Made by a program: the position numbers and the translations under genes
Part shown: positions 27,371 to 36,194 of the stretch, one piece after another
How the letters are laid out: every line of letters begins with the position of its first letter
How positions within the stretch are numbered: the first letter of the stretch is position 1
The notes under the pieces: generated by a model
What the model was told of the DNA's origin: nothing
Databases searched by the model: none
What the model saw: only the letters and a program-made list of their open reading frames with translations
Assembly (NCBI GenBank): GCA_021842385.1
Contig: JAKCAE010000009.1
Coordinates: 1 to 36,194, forward strand
Length of the DNA: 36,194 nucleotides
DNA from: a bacterium
Lineage (GTDB): Bacteria; Patescibacteriota; Doudnabacteria; UBA920; VMFF01
Direction of reading: 5' to 3'

Positions 27371-27447
27371 CGGGATGTGGCTCAATTGGCTAGAGCGCTC
27401 GCTTCGGGTGCGAGAGATTCCCGGTTCAAGTCCGGGCATCCCGACCA
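27371..27447 (+). tRNA. tRNA-Pro(CGG)
   Basis: CTCGC-TTCGGGT-GCGAG; CGGGATG/CATCCCG; CCA. Confidence 0.93.
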
Positions 27448-27452
27448 AGAAG

Positions 27453-28106
27453 ATGCAATTTCCAACATACAAAAAAGAAAAGGAAAAAATACAAAACGGA
27501 TTTCAATATATAATTGGCTGTGACGAAGTTGGGGCTGGTCCTTTAGCAGGCCCTGTTGTTGCAGCAGCATGTATATTAAAGAGTGAAACAATAGGGGAGC
27601 GCAGAACAGAAAACAGTTGGTATTACAGAGTTCGTGATTCAAAAACAGTGAGTGAAAAAGAAAGAGAAGTATTAGCTCTTTGTATAAAAGAACATTGCAA
27701 ATGTTTTGCGGTTGCAGAAGTAAGTTCTCAAGAAGTCGATGCTTTGAATATTCACAATGCGAGTTTGCTTGCAATGCAAAGAGCAGTTTCATCTGTGTTA
27801 GAACAGCTTAAAATACAAGATCAAAGCAAAGTTTTTGTTTTCGTTGACGGAAAGTATAAGATAAAGGAAATAGGTTTAGAGCAAGAGCCTGTTATTTCAG
27901 GCGATTCTCAAATACTATCAATCGCAGCCGCCTCTATAATTGCAAAAGTCCATAGAGATGAGTTGCTCAGGAAGGTTGATGAGGTTTTCCCGGAATATGG
28001 TTTTGCAAAACATAAGGGGTATGGAACTAGGGAACATATCCAAGCAATTCAGAAGAATGGGGTCTTAGATATTCACAGAAAATCTTTTTTAAAAAACATC
28101 ATTTAA
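27453..28106 (+). CDS. rnhB: Ribonuclease HII
   Basis: IIGCDEVGAGPLAGPVVAAACIL, VRDSKTVSEKERE, SIAAASIIAKVHRDELL, HKGYGT; start at 27453 just after tRNA-Pro. Confidence 0.95.
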   Translation: MQFPTYKKEKEKIQNGFQYIIGCDEVGAGPLAGPVVAAACILKSETIGERRTENSWYYRVRDSKTVSEKEREVLALCIKEHCKCFAVAEVSSQEVDALNIHNASLLAMQRAVSSVLEQLKIQDQSKVFVFVDGKYKIKEIGLEQEPVISGDSQILSIAAASIIAKVHRDELLRKVDEVFPEYGFAKHKGYGTREHIQAIQKNGVLDIHRKSFLKNII

Positions 28107-28111
28107 TTTAT

Positions 28112-28202
28112 GGAAGAGTGGCCGAGTGGTTGAAGGCGCAGCTCTCGAAAAGCTGTATGGGTCAAAAGCTCATCGTGGGTTCGAATCCCACCTCTTCCGC
28201 CA
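28112..28202 (+). tRNA. tRNA-Ser(CGA)
   Basis: Type II; CAGCT-CTCGAAA-AGCTG; GGAAGAG acceptor; encoded CCA. Confidence 0.93.
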
Positions 28203-28225
28203 AGTAAATTAAGAAAAAGTTTTAT

Positions 28226-28318
28226 ATGGATTTAATATTAAGTGAAAAATTAAATGCAATAGGTATCATTGGAATAATTTTTGCGGTTGTTGCTGTGCCC
28301 CTTCTTTTTATGGTTTAA
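28226..28318 (+). CDS. Possible 30-aa single-TM small protein
   Basis: ATG...TAA: MDLILSEKLNAIGIIGIIFAVVAVPLLFMV; not in the ORF track because of length. Confidence 0.35.
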   Translation: MDLILSEKLNAIGIIGIIFAVVAVPLLFMV

Positions 28319-28347
28319 ATTTATGTTAAATTTCGAAACATTATAAT

Positions 28348-28740
28348 ATGATAGAAAAAAGCGCGGGTATAATCATAGAAGACAGTAAACTACTTTTAGT
28401 TAGTGGTGGTAATAATAACTTTTTTTGGTTGCCCGGTGGAAAGTTGGAAGAAGGAGAAACACCAGAAGCTGCCTTGAGGAGAGAGTTAAAAGAAGAGTTG
28501 GATATAGAATTGTTATCTTTTCGTCCATACATTACGTATATTTCTGACCAGGAAGAAGACGGAACTATTCGCAAAGTTTATGCTTATATCATAAATTATG
28601 ATGGCTTGATCAATCATCAAGCTGAAATAGACAAGATAGTTTGGTTGAGTAAAGAAGATTTCGTAAAAGAAGTAATACCTTTACAATCTGGGGTTAAGAT
28701 TCACCTCATTCCGCGGTTGATAAAAGATGGTTTGTTATAG
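28348..28740 (+). CDS. NUDIX hydrolase
   Basis: GGKLEEGETPEAALRRELKEELDIE Nudix box. Confidence 0.95.
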   Translation: MIEKSAGIIIEDSKLLLVSGGNNNFFWLPGGKLEEGETPEAALRRELKEELDIELLSFRPYITYISDQEEDGTIRKVYAYIINYDGLINHQAEIDKIVWLSKEDFVKEVIPLQSGVKIHLIPRLIKDGLL

Positions 28741-28743
28741 ATA

Positions 28744-28768
28744 AATCGCTCTAAGAGCGGTTTTTTGT
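28744..28768 (+). terminator. Intrinsic terminator
   Basis: ATCGCTCT-AAGAGCGGT-TTTTT. Confidence 0.8.
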
Positions 28769-28780
28769 TATGCTAAACAC

Positions 28781-29416
28781 ATGATAAAAGCAGTTATCTT
28801 CGACATAGATGGAGTCTTAATTGATTCTGTGAAAGCCAATCATAAACTTTTTAGGGGTCTCTTAAAAGAAGCGGGATACAAAAAACTACCGACATTTAGT
28901 GAATACAAAAAGCTTTTTCATTTAACAGCTCTTGATACTTTTAAGGAATTGACTGGTGCAAAGAAAAAAGAAATCAATAGACTTATGCAAATGTTGCATG
29001 GTCTTAAAAGATCCTCTAGCTCAATCAAAGTAACTCCAGGTTCTGTTGCTACTATAAAGAAGATATCCAAAGATTATCGTCTAGCCTTAGTAACTTCTCG
29101 AATAGAAGCGGGTGTTGAGCATTACTTAGAGGTAACCAAGACCAAAACACTTTTTGAAGTGATTGTGCATTATGGACATTACAAAAAACCTAAACCACAC
29201 CCAGAACCACTTTTGCTTGCATGTAAAAGACTAAAGATTAAACCAGAGCAAACTGTGTACATCGGAGATACTCATACAGACATAGCAGCCGCTAAAGCTG
29301 CAAACATGAAAGTTATTCTCTATCCAAAAACCAAATTAGTTGGTGCAACCGCATATGCTCTAAAGTTTTCTGATATTCCTAGGATTGTTTCTTTGATGAA
29401 TAAGGGCAAGATATAA
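28781..29416 (+). CDS. HAD-superfamily hydrolase (phosphoglycolate phosphatase-like)
   Basis: IKAVIFDIDGVLIDSVKAN, ALVTSR, KPKPHPEPLLLACKRL, YIGDTHTDIAAAKAANM. Confidence 0.93.
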   Translation: MIKAVIFDIDGVLIDSVKANHKLFRGLLKEAGYKKLPTFSEYKKLFHLTALDTFKELTGAKKKEINRLMQMLHGLKRSSSSIKVTPGSVATIKKISKDYRLALVTSRIEAGVEHYLEVTKTKTLFEVIVHYGHYKKPKPHPEPLLLACKRLKIKPEQTVYIGDTHTDIAAAKAANMKVILYPKTKLVGATAYALKFSDIPRIVSLMNKGKI

Positions 29417-29432
29417 AGTATTTGAAGAAAAT

Positions 29433-30518
29433 ATGAAGAACATTTTAGTAATCTATACATCAATAGGTTTAGGTCATAAAAAGATAGCAGAAAATATTGC
29501 TGCTGTTTTACAGAGCGATTCAAACAATAAAGTCGAGCTTTTGGATCTTTATGATGTAGAATCAGGAGGCTTAAAAAAATATGGTGAAAAACTCTATTAC
29601 TTCTTTTTGAAATATTCCCCTTGGATTTGGGAGTTTTTTTACATCAACAAGATTTTTGTTGTGCTAACCCTGCCTTTCAGAACATTTGTTGCGGGCTTTA
29701 ATTCTAAAAAGTTAGCCAGAGTTTTAATAAACAAACATTATGATGTAGTCGTTTCCACTCACGCAAACTCTTCAGCAATAGTTTCATACCTCAAAAGTCA
29801 AGGCATGTATACTGGGAAGTTTGTTATTGCTTTTTCTGATTATCATCTGCATAGATATTGGCTGCATGATAATGCGGATTTGTACCTTGCAAATATAGAC
29901 GAACAAAAGCAAGAAATGGTTTCTCGTGGAATAGCTCCTAAAAAGATAGTGGTATCTGGTATGACGCTTCGAAAAGAAGAGTCTGTAGCTGATAAACAAA
30001 AGGTGAGAAACAAATTTAATTTACATGAAACTGACAAAGTAATAGCTGTTTTAGCAGGTAGTCGGGGTTTTGGCATGAACTCAGAGATTATCGATCAACT
30101 CGCAAAAATAGACGCGTCGATTTTTGTAGCCTGTGGAACAAACGAAGAAACAAGAACGCACTTAATTCAAAAATATAGAAATTTTTCTAATATAAAAGTT
30201 TTAGGTTACGTAAACACTAGGGAACTCGCGGCAATCGCAAACGTAGTTGTTACTAAACCTGGGGGTTTAACAGTTGCAGAATGTTTAGAACAGCGTGTTC
30301 CGATTTTAGTTTCTCATTTTTTGCCGGGTCAGGAACGATTAAATATAGAGTATCTAAAAAGGCATGGTTTAATAATGCCTTTGTCTACAGATTACTATAA
30401 TGCTGTTAAACACGAATTAGTGACTGGTGCGTTCGCTGCTAAGTTAAAAGAGAACCCTGATGTGAAACTGATTGTGCGATATGGGGAGGGTATTTGTGAA
30501 GCAATCGCAAAGCTTTAA
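29433..30518 (+). CDS. Glycosyltransferase, MGDG synthase/MurG-like
   Basis: YTSIGLGHKKIAENIAAVL, SDYHLHRYW, GYVNTRELAAIANVVVTKPGGLTVAECLEQRVPILVSHFLPGQERLN. Confidence 0.85.
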   Translation: MKNILVIYTSIGLGHKKIAENIAAVLQSDSNNKVELLDLYDVESGGLKKYGEKLYYFFLKYSPWIWEFFYINKIFVVLTLPFRTFVAGFNSKKLARVLINKHYDVVVSTHANSSAIVSYLKSQGMYTGKFVIAFSDYHLHRYWLHDNADLYLANIDEQKQEMVSRGIAPKKIVVSGMTLRKEESVADKQKVRNKFNLHETDKVIAVLAGSRGFGMNSEIIDQLAKIDASIFVACGTNEETRTHLIQKYRNFSNIKVLGYVNTRELAAIANVVVTKPGGLTVAECLEQRVPILVSHFLPGQERLNIEYLKRHGLIMPLSTDYYNAVKHELVTGAFAAKLKENPDVKLIVRYGEGICEAIAKL

Positions 30519-30524
30519 AAAGTG

Positions 30525-30553
30525 TTGACCAGAATGTTTAATTTTAGTAGTAT
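30525..30553 (+). promoter_or_regulatory. Promoter of the Hsp20 gene
   Basis: TTGACC-N17-TAGTAT. Confidence 0.55.
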
Positions 30554-30587
30554 AAAATTACGAATTTAACAGAGTGAAACAATAAAT

Positions 30588-31130
30588 ATGGCTAAAGAAA
30601 AAAGATCGTTTTTCGGAAAAATAATGGGCGGGGATGAACCAGCCCAACAGGTAAACGTCAGCACAGAACAGTATGTGCAGCCTTTGCAGACTGTTACTGA
30701 GATTGAAGAAGAACAGGTTTTGGCAGAGTCTGATGACAGAGAAGACCTAGAAGTTGAAACTCCTTCTCAAGCAAGCGCTGAAGAAGAGTGGATGTCAGAT
30801 TATGAAGGTACTTTAAACATTGACCTCTATCAAACCCGAGACAATGTCATTATTAAATCAACAATTGCTGGAGTTAAATCTGAGAATCTAGATATCACCA
30901 TTGCAAACGATATGGTCACTATAAAAGGTGAACGTGTTAAAGAAGAAAAGATTCCAGCAGAAGATTATTTCTATCAAGAATGCTACTGGGGCGGTTTTTC
31001 CAGAAGCGTCATACTACCAGTTGATATTGACAGCGAACACGTTGAGGCAGACTTAAAAGACGGCATTTTAACAGTAATATTACCTAAGGCTGCTAAGGCA
31101 AAAACCAAGAAGATTAAGGTAAACGGTTAA
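30588..31130 (+). CDS. Hsp20/alpha-crystallin small heat shock protein with ~75-aa acidic N-terminal extension
   Basis: YEGTLNIDLYQTRDNVIIKSTIAGVKSENLDITIANDMVTIKGER...FSRSVILPVDIDSEHVEADLKDGILTVILPKA. Confidence 0.93.
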   Translation: MAKEKRSFFGKIMGGDEPAQQVNVSTEQYVQPLQTVTEIEEEQVLAESDDREDLEVETPSQASAEEEWMSDYEGTLNIDLYQTRDNVIIKSTIAGVKSENLDITIANDMVTIKGERVKEEKIPAEDYFYQECYWGGFSRSVILPVDIDSEHVEADLKDGILTVILPKAAKAKTKKIKVNG

Positions 31131-31141
31131 ATAGTTATTTT

Positions 31142-31174
31142 AAATGCCTCTGGGCTAAACCAGAGGCATTTTTT
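31142..31174 (+). terminator. Intrinsic terminator
   Basis: AAATGCCTCTGG-GCTAAA-CCAGAGGCATTT-TTT. Confidence 0.9.
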
Positions 31175-31191
31175 ATGTTAAAATATTGGAT

Positions 31192-33390
31192 ATGGGAAGA
31201 CCGAGAAAACAAAAAGAACATTTGATTCCAAAACCAAGCCTAAACCTGAGCCCAGAGACCAAAAAAGGGTTAGCTGTGGTATTGTTTGTGGCTCTGTTTC
31301 TCATCACCCTTTTGTCGTTGTTTGATAAAGCGGGGATAGTTGGAGAATACATTTCCAAGGGCTTCATTTTCGGTTTTGGTTACATTGCATACTTCATCCC
31401 AGTAGTTTTCTTACTAGTTGGCATTGCTTTGTACAAACAAGACGTTGACGAAGAGCATGGTCAGCATTTTTACTTCCGAACATATTTAGGAGCTTTCATT
31501 CTAGCTGGATCTTTAGCTGGCCTGATCCATATTTTTTACATGCGCGAAGGTGAAGCTGCTTTAGATTTAGTTTCTAAAACGACTGGAGGCGGATATCTTG
31601 GAGCGCTTTTTGGGTATCCATTTTTTTCATTAACAGGATTCTGGGCTTCATTAGTCATTTTAATAGGCATAATGATTACTGGTTTGCTCATTACTTTTGA
31701 TGTTTCTCTGTCAAAATTAATTCCTTCAAGAAGTGAAGACTCGGAAGATCAGAGAAAGATAAATTACGATGTAGGACCGATAAAGATAAACAGTATGGGG
31801 AAAAATGGTTTTGTTTCCGAAAAAGTTTCTTCAAAGAACAAGATGACTGAAGAGGAAGAAAAGCCAAGACTAAAAACAAAACCAGAACCTGTAATATCAT
31901 CTCCTGCTTCTGACAAAAAGATTGATATGCCCGCAATTGTCTTGGATGATCGAAAAGACTGGAAGTTGCCGCCTTTTGATTTGTTAGAAGATTCAACAAA
32001 TACAGTAGATAGCGGAAATATTGAAGTTAATGTTTCCATAATACAGAAAACCCTTGCTGATTTTGGTATTGAAGTAGAAATGGGGGAGGTTAATGTTGGA
32101 CCAACTGTTACCCAATACACATTAAGACCGGCAACAGGTGTTAAACTTTCTCAAATTGCTGCTTTACAAAATGACTTAGCCCTGGCTCTTTCTGCCCACT
32201 CAATCAGAATGGAATTGCCAATACCAGGAAAAGCTTTAGTTGGTATTGAAATACCTAATGTTTCTAAGGCCATAGTCAGATTAAGAGAGGTTTTGCAAAC
32301 AGAAAACTTTGTTAAACATCCATCAAACCTTGCTTTTGCTTTAGGAAGAGATGTCTCAGGACATCCAATGGTTGCTGATCTTGCGCGTATGCCGCATTTA
32401 ATGATTGCTGGTGCAACTGGTTCTGGGAAGTCTGTGGCTTTAAATTCTTTCTTAGTTTCATTGCTTTACAAAAATACCCCGCAAGACGTTAAGTTCATTA
32501 TCATAGATCCAAAACGAGTGGAAATGGCCTTGTATAATGGTATCCCTCATTTAATGACCCCAGTTGTCATAGATCATGAAAAAGCAATTAATGCGCTAAG
32601 ATGGGCTGTTGCTGAAATGGATCGTAGATACAAAGTTTTGTCAGAAGCAGGGAATAGGAATATAACAGAATACAACGCCAACGCAGCCTTAAAAATGAAC
32701 TACTTGGTTGTTGTTGTGGATGAGCTTGCTGATTTAATGGCAGTTGCAAAAAATGATGTTGAAGCAGCCATTGTCCGTCTTTCCCAGATGGCAAGAGCAG
32801 TCGGAATTCATTTAGTGCTTGCAACCCAGAGACCTTCTGTAGAAGTCATTACGGGTTTAATTAAGGCAAACATTACCTCAAGAATGGCTTTTGCGGTTGC
32901 TTCCCAGATTGATAGCAGAACAATAATAGACTCTATGGGAGCCGAATCCTTGCTTGGTAACGGAGACATGCTGTTCGTAACAGCAGAAGTTACAAAACCA
33001 AGACGTATCCAGGGCGCCTTCATCGGTGAAAAAGAAGTTAACCGAGTTGTCGATTTCTTTAAAAAACAAACTGGTGCTGTAATATACAATGAAGAAATTT
33101 TAGAAAAACCAAAACACAATATGTCCATACCAGGACTTTCTAACGATGACGGCGGCGATGAATTGCTTGCTGAAGCTGAAGAGGTTGTCAGACAAGCAGG
33201 AAAAGCTTCGGCTTCGCTGTTGCAGCGCAGATTAAGAGTTGGTTATGCACGCGCCGCTCGTTTGTTGGATCTTCTTGAAGATAGGGGAATAATAGGGCCG
33301 GGCGATGGAGCTAAACCACGAGAGGTTTATGCTTCGAGCGAAATGGGCTCTGTTGCTGATGAGGAGTATGGCGATGACTCAAATATTTGA
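31192..33390 (+). CDS. ftsK: DNA translocase FtsK/SpoIIIE family
   Basis: MIAGATGSGKSVALNSFL, VVVVDELADLMAV, ATQRPSVEVITGLIKANITSRMAF, C-terminal gamma winged helix; ATG 31192 placed 7 bp after a TAAAAT box. Confidence 0.95.
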   Translation: MGRPRKQKEHLIPKPSLNLSPETKKGLAVVLFVALFLITLLSLFDKAGIVGEYISKGFIFGFGYIAYFIPVVFLLVGIALYKQDVDEEHGQHFYFRTYLGAFILAGSLAGLIHIFYMREGEAALDLVSKTTGGGYLGALFGYPFFSLTGFWASLVILIGIMITGLLITFDVSLSKLIPSRSEDSEDQRKINYDVGPIKINSMGKNGFVSEKVSSKNKMTEEEEKPRLKTKPEPVISSPASDKKIDMPAIVLDDRKDWKLPPFDLLEDSTNTVDSGNIEVNVSIIQKTLADFGIEVEMGEVNVGPTVTQYTLRPATGVKLSQIAALQNDLALALSAHSIRMELPIPGKALVGIEIPNVSKAIVRLREVLQTENFVKHPSNLAFALGRDVSGHPMVADLARMPHLMIAGATGSGKSVALNSFLVSLLYKNTPQDVKFIIIDPKRVEMALYNGIPHLMTPVVIDHEKAINALRWAVAEMDRRYKVLSEAGNRNITEYNANAALKMNYLVVVVDELADLMAVAKNDVEAAIVRLSQMARAVGIHLVLATQRPSVEVITGLIKANITSRMAFAVASQIDSRTIIDSMGAESLLGNGDMLFVTAEVTKPRRIQGAFIGEKEVNRVVDFFKKQTGAVIYNEEILEKPKHNMSIPGLSNDDGGDELLAEAEEVVRQAGKASASLLQRRLRVGYARAARLLDLLEDRGIIGPGDGAKPREVYASSEMGSVADEEYGDDSNI

Positions 33391-34318
33391 AACTAAGAAA
33401 ATACACATGGAAACTCTTCCCGAATATCTAAAAGCAGCTCGGGAGAGTTTTTCATATGATTTAAAACATGTCGCTAAGATTACAAATATTTCTCCGAAGT
33501 TCATTGAAAATCTAGAACAAGGCTATTATCATCGTTTGCCTGCTGATGTCTATGTTCACGGCTTCTTAAGAAAACTTGCCGAGCTTTACAGGACCCAGGC
33601 TGATGTTTTGATTGAACAATACAAAAAAGAAAGAGGTGTGCATGATCAGATCACTAAGAAAGCTCAGGTTGCTTACAAAAGCTATACTGATACGAAATTT
33701 GAAATCACTCCAAAAACTTTAACTTTTGTGGGCCTTGGGTTATTTGTTCTCTTCATTTTTGGTTACCTCTTCTATCAAGTTCATGCATTAAATCAGCCAC
33801 CAAGAATTACCATCACCCAACCCCAGGATGGAGCAAGAATTACCAGTTCTTCAGTAATAGTGCAGGGGCATGTAGATGTTGGCGCAACATTAAGCATGAA
33901 TGATCAGCAAATCTTTGTTGATTCAGAAGGGAACTTTAAACAGCCGATAAGTATTTCTCCGGGTGAAAAAGTTTTAATTTTTTCTGCTAAAAATAATTTT
34001 GGTAAAGAAAGTACAAAGCAACTTGTAGTTATAGGGGACTTTGGTAGTAAAGACACCCCAGCTATAAACGCTGTTAATTTGATAGTAAGTGGTGGTCCTA
34101 ATCCAACCTGGATCACTGTGCAGATAGATGACGGAGCAGTGCAGAACGATAATTTAAGTCCTGGGGTAACTAAGATATATTTTGCAAAAAATAAGATAAC
34201 TCTTAGCACAGGAAACGGTGGCAGTACATCAGTAAATCTGAACGGCAAAAACTTGGGCAAAGTAGGTAAAGAGGGCGAGGTTGTCAGAGATATTCCTTTT
34301 ACTGCAGAAGGGAAATAG
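33374..34318 (+). CDS. RodZ-like protein: HTH, TM segment, extracellular Ig-like region
   Basis: METLPEYLKAARESFSYDLKHVAKITNISPKFIENLEQGYYHRLPADVYVHGFLRKLAEL; TM LTFVGLGLFVLFIFGYLFYQV; overlaps the ftsK 3' end. Confidence 0.8.
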   Translation: MTQIFETKKIHMETLPEYLKAARESFSYDLKHVAKITNISPKFIENLEQGYYHRLPADVYVHGFLRKLAELYRTQADVLIEQYKKERGVHDQITKKAQVAYKSYTDTKFEITPKTLTFVGLGLFVLFIFGYLFYQVHALNQPPRITITQPQDGARITSSSVIVQGHVDVGATLSMNDQQIFVDSEGNFKQPISISPGEKVLIFSAKNNFGKESTKQLVVIGDFGSKDTPAINAVNLIVSGGPNPTWITVQIDDGAVQNDNLSPGVTKIYFAKNKITLSTGNGGSTSVNLNGKNLGKVGKEGEVVRDIPFTAEGK

Positions 34319-34377
34319 CACTTAATCATTTTTTAATATGAGTGTGCTAGTATATATGTATCATTAAAGAAAAAAGT

Positions 34378-35421
34378 ATGGCTAAAATACAGAAAAAATC
34401 TACAAGCAGTGAAACTCGAAACAAAGCTGTAGCAGCAGCACTTTCTCAGATCAGAGATAAGTTTGGCGAGGGTTCTATCATGACACTCTCAGAAAATCAT
34501 TCCATGGAAGTCGAAAGTATACCCACAGGATCAATTTCACTTGATTTAGCACTGGGAATAGGTGGAGTTCCTAAAGGAAGAATTATTGAAATATACGGAC
34601 CTGAATCATCCGGAAAAACAACCCTTGCTCAACATATTGTTGCAGAGGTTCAGAAAAAAGGCGGAGTTGCGGCATTCGTTGACGCAGAACATGCGATGGA
34701 TCCAGAGTATGCTTCTAAAATAGGAGTTAAATTAGATGAACTACTTATTTCTCAACCCGATACAGGCGAACAAGCTTTGGATATTGTTGAAACATTAGTT
34801 CGTAGCAATGCCGTTGATGTTATTGTTGTTGATTCGGTTGCTGCTCTAACTCCAAGAGCAGAAATTGAAGGAGAAATGGGTGACAGCCACATGGGTTTGC
34901 AAGCAAGATTAATGTCGCAGGCACTACGCAAGCTTACCGCAATAATTGCTAAATCTAAAAGCACAGTTATTTTCATAAACCAGATCCGCATGAAGATTGG
35001 TGTTATGTTTGGCAATCCTGAAACAACAACAGGCGGTAATGCCTTAAAGTTTTATGCATCCTTAAGATTAGAAGTTAGAAAAGCCGCCCAGATTAAGTCA
35101 GGAGAAAAGATTATTGGTTCCAGAGTAAAGGTTAAGGTTGTTAAAAACAAGGTTGCTGCGCCTTTTAAAACAGCAGAATTCGATATTATGTACAACGAAG
35201 GAATATCCAAAGCCGGAGATCTTTTAGACACTGGTGTTGCTTATGGCGTTATAACTAAAAGCGGCAATTCATATTCCTATGCAGATACAAAACTTGGCGT
35301 GGGGCGTGAAAATGCTAAGGTCTTTCTGAAAGCCAACGATGAGATTATGACAGCCGTTGATAAAGTGGTTAGAGAAAAGTTTGAAGCAGGGGAAGTGCCG
35401 GTCAGTGAAGACGAGGAATAG
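34378..35421 (+). CDS. recA: Recombinase A
   Basis: [66 protein letters not shown]. Confidence 0.98.
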   Translation: MAKIQKKSTSSETRNKAVAAALSQIRDKFGEGSIMTLSENHSMEVESIPTGSISLDLALGIGGVPKGRIIEIYGPESSGKTTLAQHIVAEVQKKGGVAAFVDAEHAMDPEYASKIGVKLDELLISQPDTGEQALDIVETLVRSNAVDVIVVDSVAALTPRAEIEGEMGDSHMGLQARLMSQALRKLTAIIAKSKSTVIFINQIRMKIGVMFGNPETTTGGNALKFYASLRLEVRKAAQIKSGEKIIGSRVKVKVVKNKVAAPFKTAEFDIMYNEGISKAGDLLDTGVAYGVITKSGNSYSYADTKLGVGRENAKVFLKANDEIMTAVDKVVREKFEAGEVPVSEDEE

Positions 35422-35458
35422 TTTTTCCTTAAACTGAATATTTTGGTATAATACAAAC

Positions 35459-35477
35459 AAGGGCAATCGCCCTTTTT
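35459..35477 (+). terminator. Small intrinsic terminator-like hairpin between recA and the exonuclease gene
   Basis: AAGGGC-AATC-GCCCTT-TTT. Confidence 0.6.
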
Positions 35478-35483
35478 GTATTT

Positions 35484-36194
35484 ATGCCAAAGAACCAAGC
35501 AAAACAATCTAATAATAAAGCGGTAACCTTTTGCAGCTTAGATATTGAAACTTCCGGATTTGATCCTTCTGAAAGCGAGGTTTTAGAATTGGGTATGGTT
35601 TTCTTTGAGGTGGAAGAAAAGAGAATAAAGGTGTTGAAAGAGTGGCAGTCGGTTTTCAAACCAAATAAAGAAGTTCCTGCAAGAATTTTGGCGCTCACCG
35701 GAATTAGTCAAGATGAGTTAGATGAAGCACCGGCTTTTAAAGATAAATATGATGAGATACAAAGTCTTGTTAAAGATTGTGTCATAGTTGGACACAATAT
35801 CAGTTTTGATACTAAATTCTTGGAAGGTTTTGGTATTAAGTTTTTTGGAAAACAAATTGATACTCTGGATTTAGCACAGATGCTTTTACCAAACAATTCT
35901 TCATACAACCTCGAAGCCTTGATGAATTTTTTAGAAGTTGCTCACAAAGATGCACACCGGGCTTTAGCAGACGCTAAAGCAGTTTTGGTTGTCATTGAAA
36001 GGTTGCTGCAGTATTTTGCAACATTCTCTGGAAAATTGAAAAAAGAATTAAGAGATCTTTTTCCTCAAAAATTATTTCCGGAATTCTATGAGTTTCTAGA
36101 AACCGATTTCAAGCCTCGAGAGGTATTAACCAAAGAGAGAAATCTTCAGGTGCATGAGAGCAAAGAAATTGCTCAAGCTTTGAAAGAAGAAAAG
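35484..36194 (+). CDS. DnaQ-like 3'-5' exonuclease domain protein, truncated by window end (possibly exonuclease-DinG helicase type)
   Basis: FCSLDIETSGFDPSESEVLELGMV, VGHNISFDTKFL, DTLDLAQMLLPNNSSYNLEALMNFL, HRALADAKA; frame open to the window edge. Confidence 0.85.
   Translation, partial: MPKNQAKQSNNKAVTFCSLDIETSGFDPSESEVLELGMVFFEVEEKRIKVLKEWQSVFKPNKEVPARILALTGISQDELDEAPAFKDKYDEIQSLVKDCVIVGHNISFDTKFLEGFGIKFFGKQIDTLDLAQMLLPNNSSYNLEALMNFLEVAHKDAHRALADAKAVLVVIERLLQYFATFSGKLKKELRDLFPQKLFPEFYEFLETDFKPREVLTKERNLQVHESKEIAQALKEEK

Noticed and set aside
27194-27472. Minus-strand 92-aa ORF across the Arg/Ala/Pro tRNA array
   Set aside because: Its peptide (GIEPTAFSLGRNRS, DPRRIELRPHPCHGR) is the well-known spurious translation of tRNA T- and D-arms on the opposite strand
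31691-33128. ORFs antisense to ftsK (31691, 31764, 32588, 32808, 32878)
   Set aside because: Shadow frames; no promoter, start context or recognisable motifs
33305-33373. Upstream start of the RodZ-like ORF at 33305
   Set aside because: Would extend 86 nt into ftsK and adds a non-homologous segment; ATG at 33374 or 33410 is more plausible

Overview
The window looks like a compact chromosomal stretch of an AT-rich bacterium with Candidate Phyla Radiation (Patescibacteria)-like gene style; that lineage is inferred, not demonstrated. It holds housekeeping genes (tyrS, ruvC, yebC, rsmI, gyrA, rpsA-like, rbfA, infB, rnhB, ftsK, recA), envelope and surface genes (PBP1A-like, two O-antigen-ligase-like proteins, rfbB plus a sugar ketoisomerase, bactofilin, RodZ-like, lipid kinase, glycosyltransferase, ABC exporter) and 12 tRNA genes with encoded CCA. 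I see no CRISPR array, transposon, prophage or known defence operon. The best candidate for something undescribed is a ~180-nt minus-strand non-coding RNA unit at about 7575-7754. It has a near-consensus promoter, a 9-bp stem closing the whole RNA from its predicted 5' end, internal hairpins and an intrinsic terminator. Other leads are mitochondria-like tRNA punctuation (CDSs starting 5-7 nt after a tRNA CCA, one CDS stop sharing a base with a tRNA), many apparently leaderless promoters (-10 box 6-9 bp before ATG), structured leaders before rpsA and a secreted lysozyme-like gene, two GC-richer Shine-Dalgarno-bearing orphan genes that contrast with their neighbours, an N-terminal HTH-like extension on RfbB, and a tRNA-Ile with a genuine UAU anticodon.
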